Below, one piece after another: positions 37,928 to 47,275 of a stretch of 64,000 nucleotides of DNA (its first letter is position 1; each line of letters opens with the position of its first letter). Under the pieces are notes generated by a model, which was not told where the DNA came from, did not search any database, and was given only the letters and a program-made list of their open reading frames with translations. The stretch is from Streptomyces cacaoi (GTDB lineage: Bacteria > Actinomycetota > Actinomycetes > Streptomycetales > Streptomycetaceae). The position numbers were made by a program, and so were the translations under genes. Location of the stretch: contig NZ_BJMM01000016.1 in the NCBI RefSeq assembly GCF_006539165.1, positions 1 through 64,000 on the forward strand, written 5' to 3'.

Positions 37928-38086
37928 GCTGCACCGCTTCCCTCGGTCTCGGGCCGCCGCTCGCCGGCTGGCCGACCGCGACGGCGGATGAGCTACGACC
38001 TTATCGCGCCGTACGGACCCCTCCGTACCGCATTCCTGGGCGTGAACGCGGGGGTACGCGGCGGGTGCTGTCATCGGTCCGGGCGA

Positions 38087-38116
38087 TTGTACGGTCAGCA
38101 AACAGGCCAGTACGCT
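38087..38116 (+). promoter_or_regulatory. Candidate promoter for the NB-ARC/TPR gene
   Basis: TTGTAC (38087-38092) and TACGCT (38111-38116) with an 18-bp spacer end only 9 bp before the chosen ATG, implying a very short leader or leaderless mRNA. Confidence 0.4.
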
Positions 38117-38125
38117 CCGTGTCTC

Positions 38126-40345
38126 ATGCGATCCTTCGAGCATTCCGGTCCGTCCGACGAGGGTGCCCGCACCTCCCCGCGCACCCGGGCGGGCGGCCGG
38201 CTCCCCGCCGAGCTCAACCGTTTCGTGGGGCGGGCGCCCCAACTCGACGCGGTGTGCTCGGCCGTCGGCCGGTCGCGGCTGGTGACCGTCACGGGAGTCG
38301 GCGGTGTGGGCAAGTCACGGCTCGCCGTACGGGCTGCGGGGCGGTTGCAGGATCGCTTCTTCGACGGCGTATGGCTCGCCGGGCTCTCGGCCCTGCGGGA
38401 CGGAGCCCTGCTCGACCACACCGTGGCGGAGGCGCTCGGCCTCGGCGGTGGCACTGTACGCGCTCCGCGCTCGGCGCTGCTGCGTCATCTCGAAGACCGC
38501 GAGGCCCTGTTGGTGCTGGACGGCTGCGAACACCTGGTCGCCGAGTGCGCCGGGCTCGCGGACGCGCTGCTGCGCCGCGCACCGGGACTGCGCATCCTGG
38601 CGACCAGCAGGCGCCCGCTGGAGACCGAGGGCGAGCAGGTGTTCACCCTGGCACCCATGCCGGTGGACGAGGCCGTGGCGCTGTTCACCGAGCGGGCCCG
38701 CGCCGTGCTGCCCGAACCGCCTCCGCCGGACGGGGCCGTCACCGAGCTGTGCCGCCGGCTGGACGGCATCCCGCTGGCCGTCGAACTGGCCGCGGGGCGA
38801 CTGCGGGTGCTCTCGCTGGAACAGATCGTGGACCGCCTGGAGGACAGGTTCCGGCTGCTGGCCGGGACCAGCCGCAGCGCACCGCCCCGCCACCAGACGC
38901 TGCGCACCGCGATCGGCTGGAGCCACGAGCTGTGCACCGCGCCCGAACGGCTGCTGTGGGCCCGGCTGTCCGTCTTCGCCGGGGACTTCGGGCTGGAGGC
39001 CGTCGAGTACCTGTGCGCGGACGAGACGCTCCCGGCCGAGCAGGTGCTGGGCGCCCTCGACGAACTCGTCGCCCAGTCCGTGCTGGTGCGCGACGACGGG
39101 CCGGACCGCGACGGGCAGGCCCGCTACCGGATGCTGGAGACCGTCCGCGAGTACGGCGCCGGCTGGCTGGAGCAGCTGGGCGAGGCCGACGCGCTGCGCC
39201 GGCGGCACCGCGACTGGTATCTGGGCCTGGCCACCTGGTGCGAGCTGGACTGGTTCGGGCCCCGGCAGGCCGAGGTGACCGCGCGGGTGGAGACCGAGCT
39301 GCCGAATCTGCGGCTCGCGCTGGAGTACAGCCTGGCCGACCCGCAGGAGGCGCACTCCGTGCAGTATCTGGCGGCCACGCTGTGGTTCTACTGGGTCGGC
39401 TGCGGCCGGGTGGCCGAGGGGCAGCACTGGCTGGACCGGGCGCTCGCCCGCGAGGACAGCCAGCCGCGGGCGCGTGCGAAGGCGCTGTGGGTCTCCGGGC
39501 TCGTCCTGCTGGTGCGGGGGCGCAGGACGGCGGCGCTCGCGGCGCTGCACGAGTGCCGGGAGCTGAGCGAGGCCGAGGGGGACGAGATCTCGGCGGCGTA
39601 CGCGCTCCAGATGCTCGGCGGGCTGGCCGTGCTCAACGACGAGGTGCCGCGGGCGATCGGGCTGCTGCACCAGGCGCTGGAGCGGTTCCGGCGGCTCGGT
39701 GAGCTGTCGGCCCTGGTCGTGCTGGCACAGGTCGAGCTGGCGATGGCGTACGCCTTCGACGGTGAGCTGGAGACCGCGCTGGAGATGTGCGAGGAGGCCC
39801 GGGAGCTGGCGGCGGACCGGGGCGAGCGGTGGGCGCAGTCGTATGCGCTGTGCCTGCTGGCGTGGGTGCACATGGCGCGCGGCGAGCGGGACACCGCGCG
39901 GGAGCTGACGGCCGAGTGCCTGGCCATCAAGCGGGAGTTCCACGACATCCTGGGGCTGGCGATGGCGCTGGAACATCTCGCCCCGCTGACGGCGGACGAG
40001 GACCCCGAGTGGGCGGCGACCATGATGGGCGCGGCCGAGGGCGGCTGGCGGCTGCTGAGCGCGCAGCGCTTCGGCTCGCGGCACTTCGAGGAGCTGACCC
40101 AGGCGGCGCGTGCGCAGCTGGCGGACACGCTGGGCAGCGTCGTCTACCGCGCGGCGTTCACCCGCGGCAGGGAACTGGGGCTGCTCACCGTCGTCGACAG
40201 CACGGTGCTGGAGGGCCGGGCCGGGATGCGGGCGGTACCGGCGGGCGGCCCGGCCGGACCGCTCGCACCGGGCGCACCGGCTCCGGACAGGCCGCAGCCC
40301 GCCGTGCCGCCGCCGGGTGGCCCCGACGGAAGGCAGGCGGGCTGA
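38126..40345 (+). CDS. NB-ARC-type ATPase with TPR region (AfsR-like regulator without DNA-binding domain)
   Basis: A 739-residue STAND ATPase. Walker A is TVTGVGGVGKSRLAVRAAG, Walker B region ALLVLDGCEHL, followed by LRILATSRRPL and GIPLAVELAAGRLRVLS, the signature string of the AfsR/LuxR-associated NB-ARC family. The second half is TPR-like helical hairpins. No LuxR or SARP DNA-binding domain is present at either end, so it probably signals through a partner. It is oriented against rpsD, with only 24 bp between their ends. The upstream in-frame start at 37988 has no support. Confidence 0.88.
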   Translation: MRSFEHSGPSDEGARTSPRTRAGGRLPAELNRFVGRAPQLDAVCSAVGRSRLVTVTGVGGVGKSRLAVRAAGRLQDRFFDGVWLAGLSALRDGALLDHTVAEALGLGGGTVRAPRSALLRHLEDREALLVLDGCEHLVAECAGLADALLRRAPGLRILATSRRPLETEGEQVFTLAPMPVDEAVALFTERARAVLPEPPPPDGAVTELCRRLDGIPLAVELAAGRLRVLSLEQIVDRLEDRFRLLAGTSRSAPPRHQTLRTAIGWSHELCTAPERLLWARLSVFAGDFGLEAVEYLCADETLPAEQVLGALDELVAQSVLVRDDGPDRDGQARYRMLETVREYGAGWLEQLGEADALRRRHRDWYLGLATWCELDWFGPRQAEVTARVETELPNLRLALEYSLADPQEAHSVQYLAATLWFYWVGCGRVAEGQHWLDRALAREDSQPRARAKALWVSGLVLLVRGRRTAALAALHECRELSEAEGDEISAAYALQMLGGLAVLNDEVPRAIGLLHQALERFRRLGELSALVVLAQVELAMAYAFDGELETALEMCEEARELAADRGERWAQSYALCLLAWVHMARGERDTARELTAECLAIKREFHDILGLAMALEHLAPLTADEDPEWAATMMGAAEGGWRLLSAQRFGSRHFEELTQAARAQLADTLGSVVYRAAFTRGRELGLLTVVDSTVLEGRAGMRAVPAGGPAGPLAPGAPAPDRPQPAVPPPGGPDGRQAG

Positions 40346-40369
40346 AGGCGGGCCCGTCCGGAGGCGGAC

Positions 40370-40981
40370 TCAGCGCGCGTAGTACTCGACGACGAGCTGC
40401 TCGTCGCAGACCACCGGGATCTCCTTGCGGTTCGGGTCCCGGTCGAGGCGGAACGCCAGCGCCTGGAGGTTGACCTGGAGATAGCGCGGGGTCTCGCCCT
40501 CGCCCGCGTAGCCACCCTCACGGGCGACCTGGAACGGGTGCTTGCTGCGGCTGCGCTCGCGGACCATCACCACGTCGTCGGGGCTGACCCGGAAGGACGG
40601 CTTGTCGACCTTCCGGTCGTTGACCGAGATGTGGCCGTGCACGACCATCTGGCGCGCCTGGTAGATCGTGCGGGCCAGGCCGGAACGCAGCACGAGCGCG
40701 TCGAGCCGGCGCTCCAGCTCGACGACGAGCGCCTCACCGGTCTTGCCGCCGGTCTTGCGCGCGCGGTCGTAGGCGCGGCGCATCTGGCTCTCGCTGATGT
40801 CGTACTGCGCGCGCAGGCGCTGCTTCTCCAGCAGACGGACCTTGTAGTCGCTGTTCTGCTTGCGGCCCCGGCCGTGCTCACCCGGCGGGTAGGGGCGCTG
40901 CTCGAAGTACTTGACGGCCTTCGGGGTCAGCGCGATGCCGAGGGCACGCGACTTCTTGACCTTGGGACGCGACTGGTTCAC
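40370..40981 (-). CDS. rpsD: 30S ribosomal protein S4
   Basis: Primary 16S rRNA-binding protein of the small subunit, 203 residues, with GTG start and GGAGG upstream. It is the cysteine-free form lacking the N-terminal zinc knuckle. The S4 RNA-binding domain is seen in RLDALVLRSGLARTIYQARQ and VVHGHISVNDRKVDKPSF. It stands alone, apart from other ribosomal protein genes, as usual in Streptomyces. Its upstream region is only 55 bp long and contains an iron box that belongs to the divergent gene. Confidence 0.98.
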   Translation of the reverse strand: MNQSRPKVKKSRALGIALTPKAVKYFEQRPYPPGEHGRGRKQNSDYKVRLLEKQRLRAQYDISESQMRRAYDRARKTGGKTGEALVVELERRLDALVLRSGLARTIYQARQMVVHGHISVNDRKVDKPSFRVSPDDVVMVRERSRSKHPFQVAREGGYAGEGETPRYLQVNLQALAFRLDRDPNRKEIPVVCDEQLVVEYYAR

Positions 40982-41003
40982 GTTGAACGGACCTCCGTGT
41001 AAG

Positions 41004-41022
41004 TTAGGTGAGGCTTACCTTA
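41004..41022. promoter_or_regulatory. Iron box (IdeR/DmdR1-type) between rpsD and the DUF2470 gene
   Basis: TTAGGTGAGGCTTACCTTA matches the DtxR/IdeR consensus TTAGGTTAGSCTAACCTAA at 16 of 19 positions. It ends 14 bp before the DUF2470 ATG and begins 22 bp before the rpsD start. Repression under high iron by the Streptomyces DmdR1/DtxR protein is inferred. Confidence 0.8.
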
Positions 41023-41036
41023 GCTGAGGAGTACGC

Positions 41037-41840
41037 ATGTTTCGACCTGGGATTTCCCTGCCCGGCACCGACGCCGAGGGGGAACAGCCGCGTCCCATGG
41101 AAGACGCCCGGCAACCGACCGCCGCCGAGCGCGTACGAACTCTCGTGCAGTCCAGCGTATCGGCCGTGCTGACCATTCCCGGAGCCGAGGCCGGTCCCGG
41201 AACACCCGGCGACGGAGACTGCGCGGCACGCGCCGTGACCCCGGACGGGGACGTGATTGTGCTGGTCCCGGCCGACTCCCCCGAGGCCAGGGCCTGCGCC
41301 TACGCACAGGACGACGACCTGGCGGCGGTGATGGAGATCACGGATGTGGCACCCGTCTCGGTGCCGCACCGCATCCGCGGCCGCGCCTGGGTGGCCGGCT
41401 GGCTCACCCCCGTCCGCGGCGAGGAGCGCGCCGCCTGCGCACGGTTGCTCGCGCAGGCGCATCCCTCCGTCCCGGCCGCCGGTACGGCCCGGCGCATGCT
41501 GCGCCTGGAGGTGGGCGAGGCGTACGTCGACGATCTGTGGGGCGCCGAGGGCGTCGAGCCGGACGAGTTCGCCGCCGCCGCTCCCGACCCCCTCGCGCCG
41601 CACGAGGCCGAACTGCTCCAGCACCTCGCCTCGGCGCACGGCGAACAGATCAGGGCGCTGTGCCTGTGCCGGGCCGGAGAGACGGTCGCGCCGCTCGCGC
41701 TGGACCGCTTCGGGCTGCGGGTGCGCGGCTGGTCCGCCGAGGCCGGATGCATGGACGCGCGCTACGACTTCCCCGAGCCGGTGGGCGGCGTCCCCGAGCT
41801 GCGGCACGCCATGCACGCGCTGTTCACCGCCGCCGGCTGA
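41037..41840 (+). CDS. DUF2470 protein, probably iron-regulated and linked to haem-iron use
   Basis: A 267-residue cytosolic protein. The first half resembles the split-barrel pyridoxamine-oxidase-like part of HugZ-type proteins (AAERVRTLVQSSVSAVLTIP, then MEITDVAPVSVPHRIRGRAW), and the C-terminal 90 residues look like DUF2470 (APHEAELLQHLASAHGEQIR). DUF2470 proteins include haem-binding and haem-degrading relatives. Regulation by iron is supported by the iron box overlapping its promoter. RBS GAGGAG at 41025-41030. Enzymatic role not established. Confidence 0.82.
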   Translation: MFRPGISLPGTDAEGEQPRPMEDARQPTAAERVRTLVQSSVSAVLTIPGAEAGPGTPGDGDCAARAVTPDGDVIVLVPADSPEARACAYAQDDDLAAVMEITDVAPVSVPHRIRGRAWVAGWLTPVRGEERAACARLLAQAHPSVPAAGTARRMLRLEVGEAYVDDLWGAEGVEPDEFAAAAPDPLAPHEAELLQHLASAHGEQIRALCLCRAGETVAPLALDRFGLRVRGWSAEAGCMDARYDFPEPVGGVPELRHAMHALFTAAG

Positions 41841-41873
41841 ACGGCCGCGGCGACACGGCACAGCGGCGCGGCT

Positions 41874-41951
41874 CAGCGGCACCGAGCAACAGCGCGGCTC
41901 AGCGGCGCGATTCAGCGGCACGGAACAGCAGCGCGGCTCAGCGGCGCACGC
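41874..41951. repeat. Two-copy 39-bp tandem repeat between convergent genes
   Basis: Units starting CAGCGGCAC at 41874 and 41913 share AGCGCGGCTCAGCGGCGC. They fill the space between the convergent stops of the DUF2470 gene and rarA. No simple terminator hairpin was found there. Confidence 0.6.
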
Positions 41952-43307
41952 TCACTCCGCCTCGCCGCGCAGCCGGGCCCGGACCCGCTCGGCGACCTCG
42001 GCGTACCGCGCCTCCGCGCCGTACCGCGTCGGCTCGTAGTACCGCTTGCCGTGCACCGCGTCCGGTGCGTACTGCTGTGCGGCGATACCGCCCGGCAGGT
42101 CGTGCGGGTACTGGTAGCCCTGGCCGTGGCCCAGCTTCTGCGAACCCTTGTAGTGGCTGTCGCGCAGATGCGGCGGGACGGGGCCGGCGAGGCCCGCGCG
42201 GACGTCCGCCAGCGCGGCGTCGACCGCGAGATAGGCCGCGTTCGACTTGGGCGCCAGCGCGAGCGCGACCGTGGCCTGGGCGAGGGTGATCCGGGCCTCC
42301 GGGAAACCGATCATCGCGACGGCCTGTGCGGCGGCCACCGCCGTCTGAAGCGCCGTCGGGTCGGCCATGCCGACGTCCTCGCTGGCCGAGATCATCAGAC
42401 GGCGCGCGATGAACCGCGGGTCCTCGCCCGCCTCGATCATGCGCGCCAGATAGTGCAGCGCGGCGTCGACGTCGGAACCGCGGATGGACTTGATCAGCGC
42501 GCTGGCCACGTCGTAGTGCTGGTCGCCGTCGCGGTCGTACTTGACCGCCGCGCGGTCGACGGCCTCCTCGATGGTGGACAGGGAGATCTCCGGCTCGCCC
42601 TTGGCCAGTGCGGCCCCGGCGCCGGCCTCCAGCGCCGTCAGCGCCCGGCGCGCGTCACCGCCCGCGATCCGCAGCAGATGATCCTCCGCGTCCTGCGGCA
42701 GCGTCACCTCGCCGGACAGCCCCCGCTCGGCGCTCACCGCGCGGCGCAGCAGCCCGCGCAGATCGTCGTCGGTGAGGGGCTCCAGGGTGAGCAGCAGCGA
42801 GCGGGACAGCAGCGGGGAGATCACCGAGAAGTACGGGTTCTCCGTCGTCGCGGCGATGAGGGTGACCCAGCGGTTCTCAACGGCGGGCAGCAGGGAGTCC
42901 TGCTGGGCCTTGCTGAAGCGGTGGATCTCGTCGAGGAAGAGGACGGTGTCCTTGCCGTAGGCGCCGGACGAGCGCCGGGCGCCGTCGATGACGGCACGGA
43001 CCTCCTTGACGCCCGCGGTGATCGCGGACAGCTCCACGAACCGCTTGTCCGTGGCCTGGCTGACGACATAGGCGAGCGTGGTCTTGCCGGTGCCCGGCGG
43101 GCCCCACAGCATCACCGAGGACGTACCGGCCGGGCCCGCGCCGCCCTCGCCCACCAGCCGGCGCAGCGGCGATCCGGGGCGGAGCAGATGCTGCTGGCCG
43201 ACGACCTCGTCCAGGCTGCGTGGCCTCATCCGCACCGCCAGCGGGCTGGCGGAGGGCTCCTTGGCCTGTCGGTCCTCTGCTGCGGCGGTGAAAAGGTCGG
43301 GCTCCAC
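41952..43307 (-). CDS. rarA: Replication-associated recombination protein A (MgsA/WRNIP1 family AAA+ ATPase)
   Basis: Clamp-loader-like ATPase acting at stalled replication forks. The 451-residue product begins MEPDLFTAAAEDRQ and has AVRMRPRSLDEVVGQQHLL, Walker A WGPPGTGKTTLAYVVS, Walker B TVLFLDEIHRFSKAQQD, sensor 1 TLIAATTENP, and the C-terminal tetramerisation region ending GAEARYAEVAERV. It lies between rpsD/DUF2470 and hisS. Confidence 0.96.
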   Translation of the reverse strand: MEPDLFTAAAEDRQAKEPSASPLAVRMRPRSLDEVVGQQHLLRPGSPLRRLVGEGGAGPAGTSSVMLWGPPGTGKTTLAYVVSQATDKRFVELSAITAGVKEVRAVIDGARRSSGAYGKDTVLFLDEIHRFSKAQQDSLLPAVENRWVTLIAATTENPYFSVISPLLSRSLLLTLEPLTDDDLRGLLRRAVSAERGLSGEVTLPQDAEDHLLRIAGGDARRALTALEAGAGAALAKGEPEISLSTIEEAVDRAAVKYDRDGDQHYDVASALIKSIRGSDVDAALHYLARMIEAGEDPRFIARRLMISASEDVGMADPTALQTAVAAAQAVAMIGFPEARITLAQATVALALAPKSNAAYLAVDAALADVRAGLAGPVPPHLRDSHYKGSQKLGHGQGYQYPHDLPGGIAAQQYAPDAVHGKRYYEPTRYGAEARYAEVAERVRARLRGEAE

Positions 43308-43441
43308 GCCGAAACCCTAAGCCAGACGACTGACAGACGCCGAGGCAGCCGGTGCGGGCGGGGCCGGCCGGGGGCGCACAGTGAGCGGTGCCGCCCGGGC
43401 GGGCACGCCGAGCCGGGGCGGGCCGCCGGCCGCCGGGCGCG

Positions 43442-44077
43442 TCAGCTGGTCCAGAAGCTCCACCAGCGGGTCAGGATCAGGATGCCGATCACGCCGATGT
43501 GCAGCACCGGCAGCACCCACGGGAACTCGTCGGCGAAGGAGCGCAGCCCGGCGGGGGCCGGCAGGAAGCCGCTGCGGACGTTGTGCGCGGTGACGAACCA
43601 GAACATGATGATCGTCGCGACCCAGGCCAGGCAGCACCACAGGCACAGCGAACCGATGTTGTACAGCGACTGGTACATCAGCCAGGTGCAGAAGCCGACG
43701 CCGAACAGGCAGCCGGCGTTGAAGGTGAGCCAGTACCAGCGGGGGAAGGTGGCCCGGGTCAGCAGCGTGACGCCGACGCAGATGACGATGCCGTAGGCCA
43801 CCAGCCCGATCATGGGGTTGGGCGCGCCGAAGGCGGACGCCTGGTCGCTCTCCATGATGTTGCCGCAGGAGACGACGGGGTTGATGCTGCACCCGGGCTT
43901 GAAGTTCTTGTCCTCCAGGAGCTTGAACTTGTCCAGGGTGATCACCCAGGCCGCGAGCAGCCCGGCCGCGCCGGTGATGATCAGCGTCCAGGAGAACGCG
44001 CGGCTCGCGCCGACGGCACCCCCCTTGTGCCCATCCGCGTCCGTACGCGCCGTATCGAGGGGTGCCGTCGTCGTCAT
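43442..44077 (-). CDS. Vitamin K epoxide reductase (VKOR) family membrane protein
   Basis: A 211-residue polytopic membrane protein with about five helices. The active-site CxxC is CLWC within GSLCLWCCLAWVA, and the paired loop cysteines are in PGCSINPVVSCGNIM. Bacterial VKORs re-oxidise a DsbA-like protein to drive disulfide formation outside the membrane, using quinone or menaquinone. No DsbA-like gene is adjacent. Start ATG at 44077, 66 bp downstream of hisS in the same direction. Confidence 0.93.
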   Translation of the reverse strand: MTTTAPLDTARTDADGHKGGAVGASRAFSWTLIITGAAGLLAAWVITLDKFKLLEDKNFKPGCSINPVVSCGNIMESDQASAFGAPNPMIGLVAYGIVICVGVTLLTRATFPRWYWLTFNAGCLFGVGFCTWLMYQSLYNIGSLCLWCCLAWVATIIMFWFVTAHNVRSGFLPAPAGLRSFADEFPWVLPVLHIGVIGILILTRWWSFWTS

Positions 44078-44142
44078 AGCGCTCTTCGTCCTACTCGTCG
44101 GTCCCGTCCGTGCGGTCTCATTCTGCCGCACGGCACCGGGAG

Positions 44143-45420
44143 TTACCGCAGCTTCGCCGTCAGTTCGGCCACCACACGATCGAGGCTGACGGATGTCTGT
44201 TCCCCGCTGTGGAGGTCCTTGAACTGGGCCACGCCCTCGGCGAGATCGCGCTCGCCCAGCAGCAACGCGTAGCGGGCGCCCGAGCGGTTGGCGGACTTCA
44301 TGGCGTTCTTCATGCTCCGGCCGCCGTAGGCGAGATCCGCCGCGACACCCTCCCGGCGCAGCGCCGTGACGAGGGCGAACATCCGGCGGCGCGCCTCCTC
44401 GCCGATCGGGACGGCGAACACCTCGGTGGCGGCGGGCAGTTCCAGCTCGACGCCCTCGGCCCGGAGCGCCAGCACCGTGCGGTCGACGCCGAGCGCCCAG
44501 CCGACGGACGGCAGCGCCGGGCCGCCGATCATCTCCGAGAGCCCGTCGTAGCGCCCGCCGCCGCCGACGGCCGACTGCGAACCGAGGCCGTCGTGGACGA
44601 ACTCGAAAGTGGTACGCGTGTAGTAGTCGAGCCCGCGCACCAGCCGCGGGTCGTCCTCGAAGGCCACACCGGCGTCGGTGAGCAGCGAGCGCACCTCCTC
44701 GTGGAAGGTCTTGCACTCCTCGCACAGGTGGTCGCGCATCATCGGCGCGCCGGTCAGCTGCCGCTGCACGCTCTCGCGCTTGTCGTCGAGGACGCGCAGC
44801 GGGTTGATCTCGATCCGGGCGCGGGTGTCCTCGTCCAGGTCGAGGCCGCGGAGGAACTCCTGGAGCGCGGCCCGGTAGGCCGGGCGGCACCGCTTGTCGC
44901 CGAGGGAGTTGAGCAGGATGCGGAAGTCGCGCAGCCCCAGCGAGCGGTAGGCGTCGTGCGCCAGCAGGATCAACTCGGCGTCCAGCGCCGGGTCCTCGGC
45001 ACCGATGGCCTCGGCGCCGACCTGGGAGAAGTGCCGGTAGCGGCCCTTCTGCGGGCGCTCGTAGCGGTAGTAGGAGCCCGAATACCACAGCTTCACCGGG
45101 AGGTTGCCCGCCTTGTGCAGGTTCGCCTCCAGCGCGGCGCGCAGCACGGAGGCGGTGCCCTCGGGGCGCAGGGCCAGCTCGTCGCCGCCCTTGGTGGTGA
45201 GGGTGTACATCTCCTTGGTGACGATGTCGGTGGACTCGCCGACACCGCGCGCGAACAGCTCGACGTTCTCGAAGCCGGGCGTCTCGACGTAGCCGTAGCC
45301 GGACCTGCGCAGCGGCCGGGCGAGGGCCTCACGGACCGCGAGGAAGTCGGCGGACTCGGGCGGCAGCAGGTCGTAGGTGCCCTTGGGGGCCTTGAAAGTA
45401 CTCACGAAGCGTCTCGTCAC
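44143..45420 (-). CDS. hisS: Histidyl-tRNA synthetase
   Basis: Class II synthetase for tRNA-His. Motif 1 region GYGYVETPGFENVELF, motif 2 with LRPEGTASVLRA and RYERPQKGRYRHFSQV, the HisA motif LVRGLDYYTRTTFEF, and motif 3 GWALGVDRTVLAL are present. The 425-residue version starts at a GTG (45420) overlapping the upstream stop; a GTG at 45405 giving STFKAPKG is the more conserved start in relatives, but a ribosome binding site is clearer for neither. Confidence 0.97.
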   Translation of the reverse strand: MTRRFVSTFKAPKGTYDLLPPESADFLAVREALARPLRRSGYGYVETPGFENVELFARGVGESTDIVTKEMYTLTTKGGDELALRPEGTASVLRAALEANLHKAGNLPVKLWYSGSYYRYERPQKGRYRHFSQVGAEAIGAEDPALDAELILLAHDAYRSLGLRDFRILLNSLGDKRCRPAYRAALQEFLRGLDLDEDTRARIEINPLRVLDDKRESVQRQLTGAPMMRDHLCEECKTFHEEVRSLLTDAGVAFEDDPRLVRGLDYYTRTTFEFVHDGLGSQSAVGGGGRYDGLSEMIGGPALPSVGWALGVDRTVLALRAEGVELELPAATEVFAVPIGEEARRRMFALVTALRREGVAADLAYGGRSMKNAMKSANRSGARYALLLGERDLAEGVAQFKDLHSGEQTSVSLDRVVAELTAKLR

Positions 45421-46142
45421 ATTCCTCGTCGCGGGGCGGCGGCGCGCTCTGTGCCGCCGTCGCCCGGCCCGTGCTCGGCCACCTGCCGCAGGAAGGGGTT
45501 GGTGGCGCGCTCACGGCCGATGGTCGTCTGGGGGCCGTGCCCGGAGAGGACCACGGTCTCGTCCTCCAGCGGCAGGCACACGCGGGCCAGCGAGTGGAGG
45601 ATCTCCGCCGGGTCGCCGCCGGGCAGGTCGGTGCGTCCGATGGAGCCGGCGAACAGCAGGTCGCCCGAGAACAGGACCGGCGGGATGTCGGCCTGCTCGG
45701 GCATCCGGAAGGTCACCGACCCCTTGGTATGGCCCGGGGCGTGCGCGACGTCCAGCCGCAGTCCGGCCAGTTCCAGCGTGGCACCGTCGGTCAGCTCCAC
45801 GAGATCGTCCGGTTCGCCGACCGTCAGCTCGCCCATCAGCGGCTGCCCGATGATCTGGCCGATCCCCTTCTCGGGGTCGCTCAGCATGTAGCGGTCGGAG
45901 GGGTGGATCCAGGCGGGCACGTCGTGGGCCCCGCAGACGGGGACGACGGAGGCGACATGGTCGATGTGGCCGTGCGTGAGGACGACGGCGACCGGCTTGA
46001 GCCGGTGCTTGGCGACGGCCTCCTCGACGCCCTGGGCGGCCTGGTGGCCCGGGTCGATGATCACGCACTCCTCACCGGCGGCGGGGGCGACCAGATAACA
46101 GTTGGTCCCCCAGGCCCCGGCGGGGAACCCGGCAACGAGCAC
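45417..46142 (-). CDS. Metallo-beta-lactamase-fold hydrolase (glyoxalase II-like)
   Basis: A 241-residue protein with the dimetal motif THGHIDHVASVVP (HxHxDH), further ligands in HAPGHTKGS, FSGDLLFAGSIGRTD and a C-terminal SGHGPQTT. The family includes hydroxyacylglutathione hydrolase and persulfide dioxygenases; streptomycetes lack glutathione, so a mycothiol or other thioester substrate is more likely. It is coupled to hisS by a GTGA overlap, a common arrangement in actinobacteria. Confidence 0.9.
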   Translation of the reverse strand: MLVAGFPAGAWGTNCYLVAPAAGEECVIIDPGHQAAQGVEEAVAKHRLKPVAVVLTHGHIDHVASVVPVCGAHDVPAWIHPSDRYMLSDPEKGIGQIIGQPLMGELTVGEPDDLVELTDGATLELAGLRLDVAHAPGHTKGSVTFRMPEQADIPPVLFSGDLLFAGSIGRTDLPGGDPAEILHSLARVCLPLEDETVVLSGHGPQTTIGRERATNPFLRQVAEHGPGDGGTERAAAPRRGM

Positions 46143-46429
46143 GATCGTCCTTCATTCGTCCGGCAACGGGAACGGCGGCACGGGCGGTGACGTCGAAGGA
46201 CGTCGGGGCACCTGTGTCGCCTGTCAGGCAACCGCCAGCCTACCGGCGCCGGTCCGAGGGGGTCGAACCCGTACCCCGGCGTATACCGTACGTGGCCGCG
46301 CCGGGTGGCCGGCAGCGCCCGGTCCGGTCCCCTCGCCCGGCCCCTGTGGTCCCTTGGCCGTGATCCCGGGGGCCCCGGGTTCCCGGAAGCCCCGCAGTCC
46401 CCCGTACGAGGCCCGAAGGAGACGCGACC

Positions 46430-47275
46430 GTGGTCAGCAGTGAGCAGCGCAGGAAGCAGCTCGCCCGCGAGAAGTTCGAGCGTCAGCTGAAGCGCAAGGC
46501 GGAAGCCCGGCGCAGGCGGCGGATACGCAATGTCGCGATAGGTGTCGGGGTGGTGATCGTCCTGGCGGCCGGCGGTGCCTACGCGGCGTCCGGCGGGCTC
46601 AACGGGGACGAGGAGAAGGAGAAGGACGAGGCCGCCGAGAACCCGATGGACTCGCCGACCCCCAGCAAGGCGCCGGATCCCTGCGACAAGCCCGCCAAGG
46701 GCGAGCCCAACGGCAAGCAGTGGAAGAAGGAACCGGCCATGGAGATCGACAAGTCGGCCTCGTACTCGATGCGGCTGGACACCACCTGCGGCGGGATCGA
46801 CATCGAGATGGACGCCGCGAAGGCGCCGCACACGGTCAACTCCTTCGACTTCCTGGCCGGTGAGAAGTTCTTCGACCACACCCGCTGCCACCGCCTGGTC
46901 GACCAGGGCATCCACGTGCTCCAGTGCGGGGACCCGAAGGGCAACGGCCTGGGCGGGCCCGGCTACACGCTGCCGGACGAGAACCTCAAGGACAAGCGGC
47001 TGAAGGGCAACACGTATCCGGCGGGCACCGTCGCGATGGCCAACGAGTACGACCCGCGGTCGAAGAAGGGCAAGGACACCGGCGGCAGCCAGTTCTTCCT
47101 CGTCTTCGAGGACAGCGAACTCCCGCCGTACTACACACCGTTCGGGAAGATCACCCAGGGCATGGACGTGCTGAAGAAGATCGCGAAGGCCGGGGTGTCA
47201 CCGGATCCGCAGACCGGCGGCAGCCTGCCCAACGCCACCGTCGTGATCGACAAGGCGACGGTGCGCAGGTCCTGA
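46430..47275 (+). CDS. Membrane-anchored cyclophilin-type peptidyl-prolyl isomerase
   Basis: A 281-residue protein with a basic N-terminus, one transmembrane helix (about 33-54), a short linker rich in Glu/Lys/Pro and a cyclophilin domain from about 108. Active-site-like features include FFDHTRCHRLVDQG, GGSQFFLVFED and YTPFGKITQGMDVL. The family catalyses cis-trans prolyl isomerisation; here the domain faces outside. GTG start with AAGGAG 9 bases upstream. The 287-bp stretch before it (46143-46429) has no gene and no clear hairpin. Confidence 0.93.
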   Translation: MVSSEQRRKQLAREKFERQLKRKAEARRRRRIRNVAIGVGVVIVLAAGGAYAASGGLNGDEEKEKDEAAENPMDSPTPSKAPDPCDKPAKGEPNGKQWKKEPAMEIDKSASYSMRLDTTCGGIDIEMDAAKAPHTVNSFDFLAGEKFFDHTRCHRLVDQGIHVLQCGDPKGNGLGGPGYTLPDENLKDKRLKGNTYPAGTVAMANEYDPRSKKGKDTGGSQFFLVFEDSELPPYYTPFGKITQGMDVLKKIAKAGVSPDPQTGGSLPNATVVIDKATVRRS

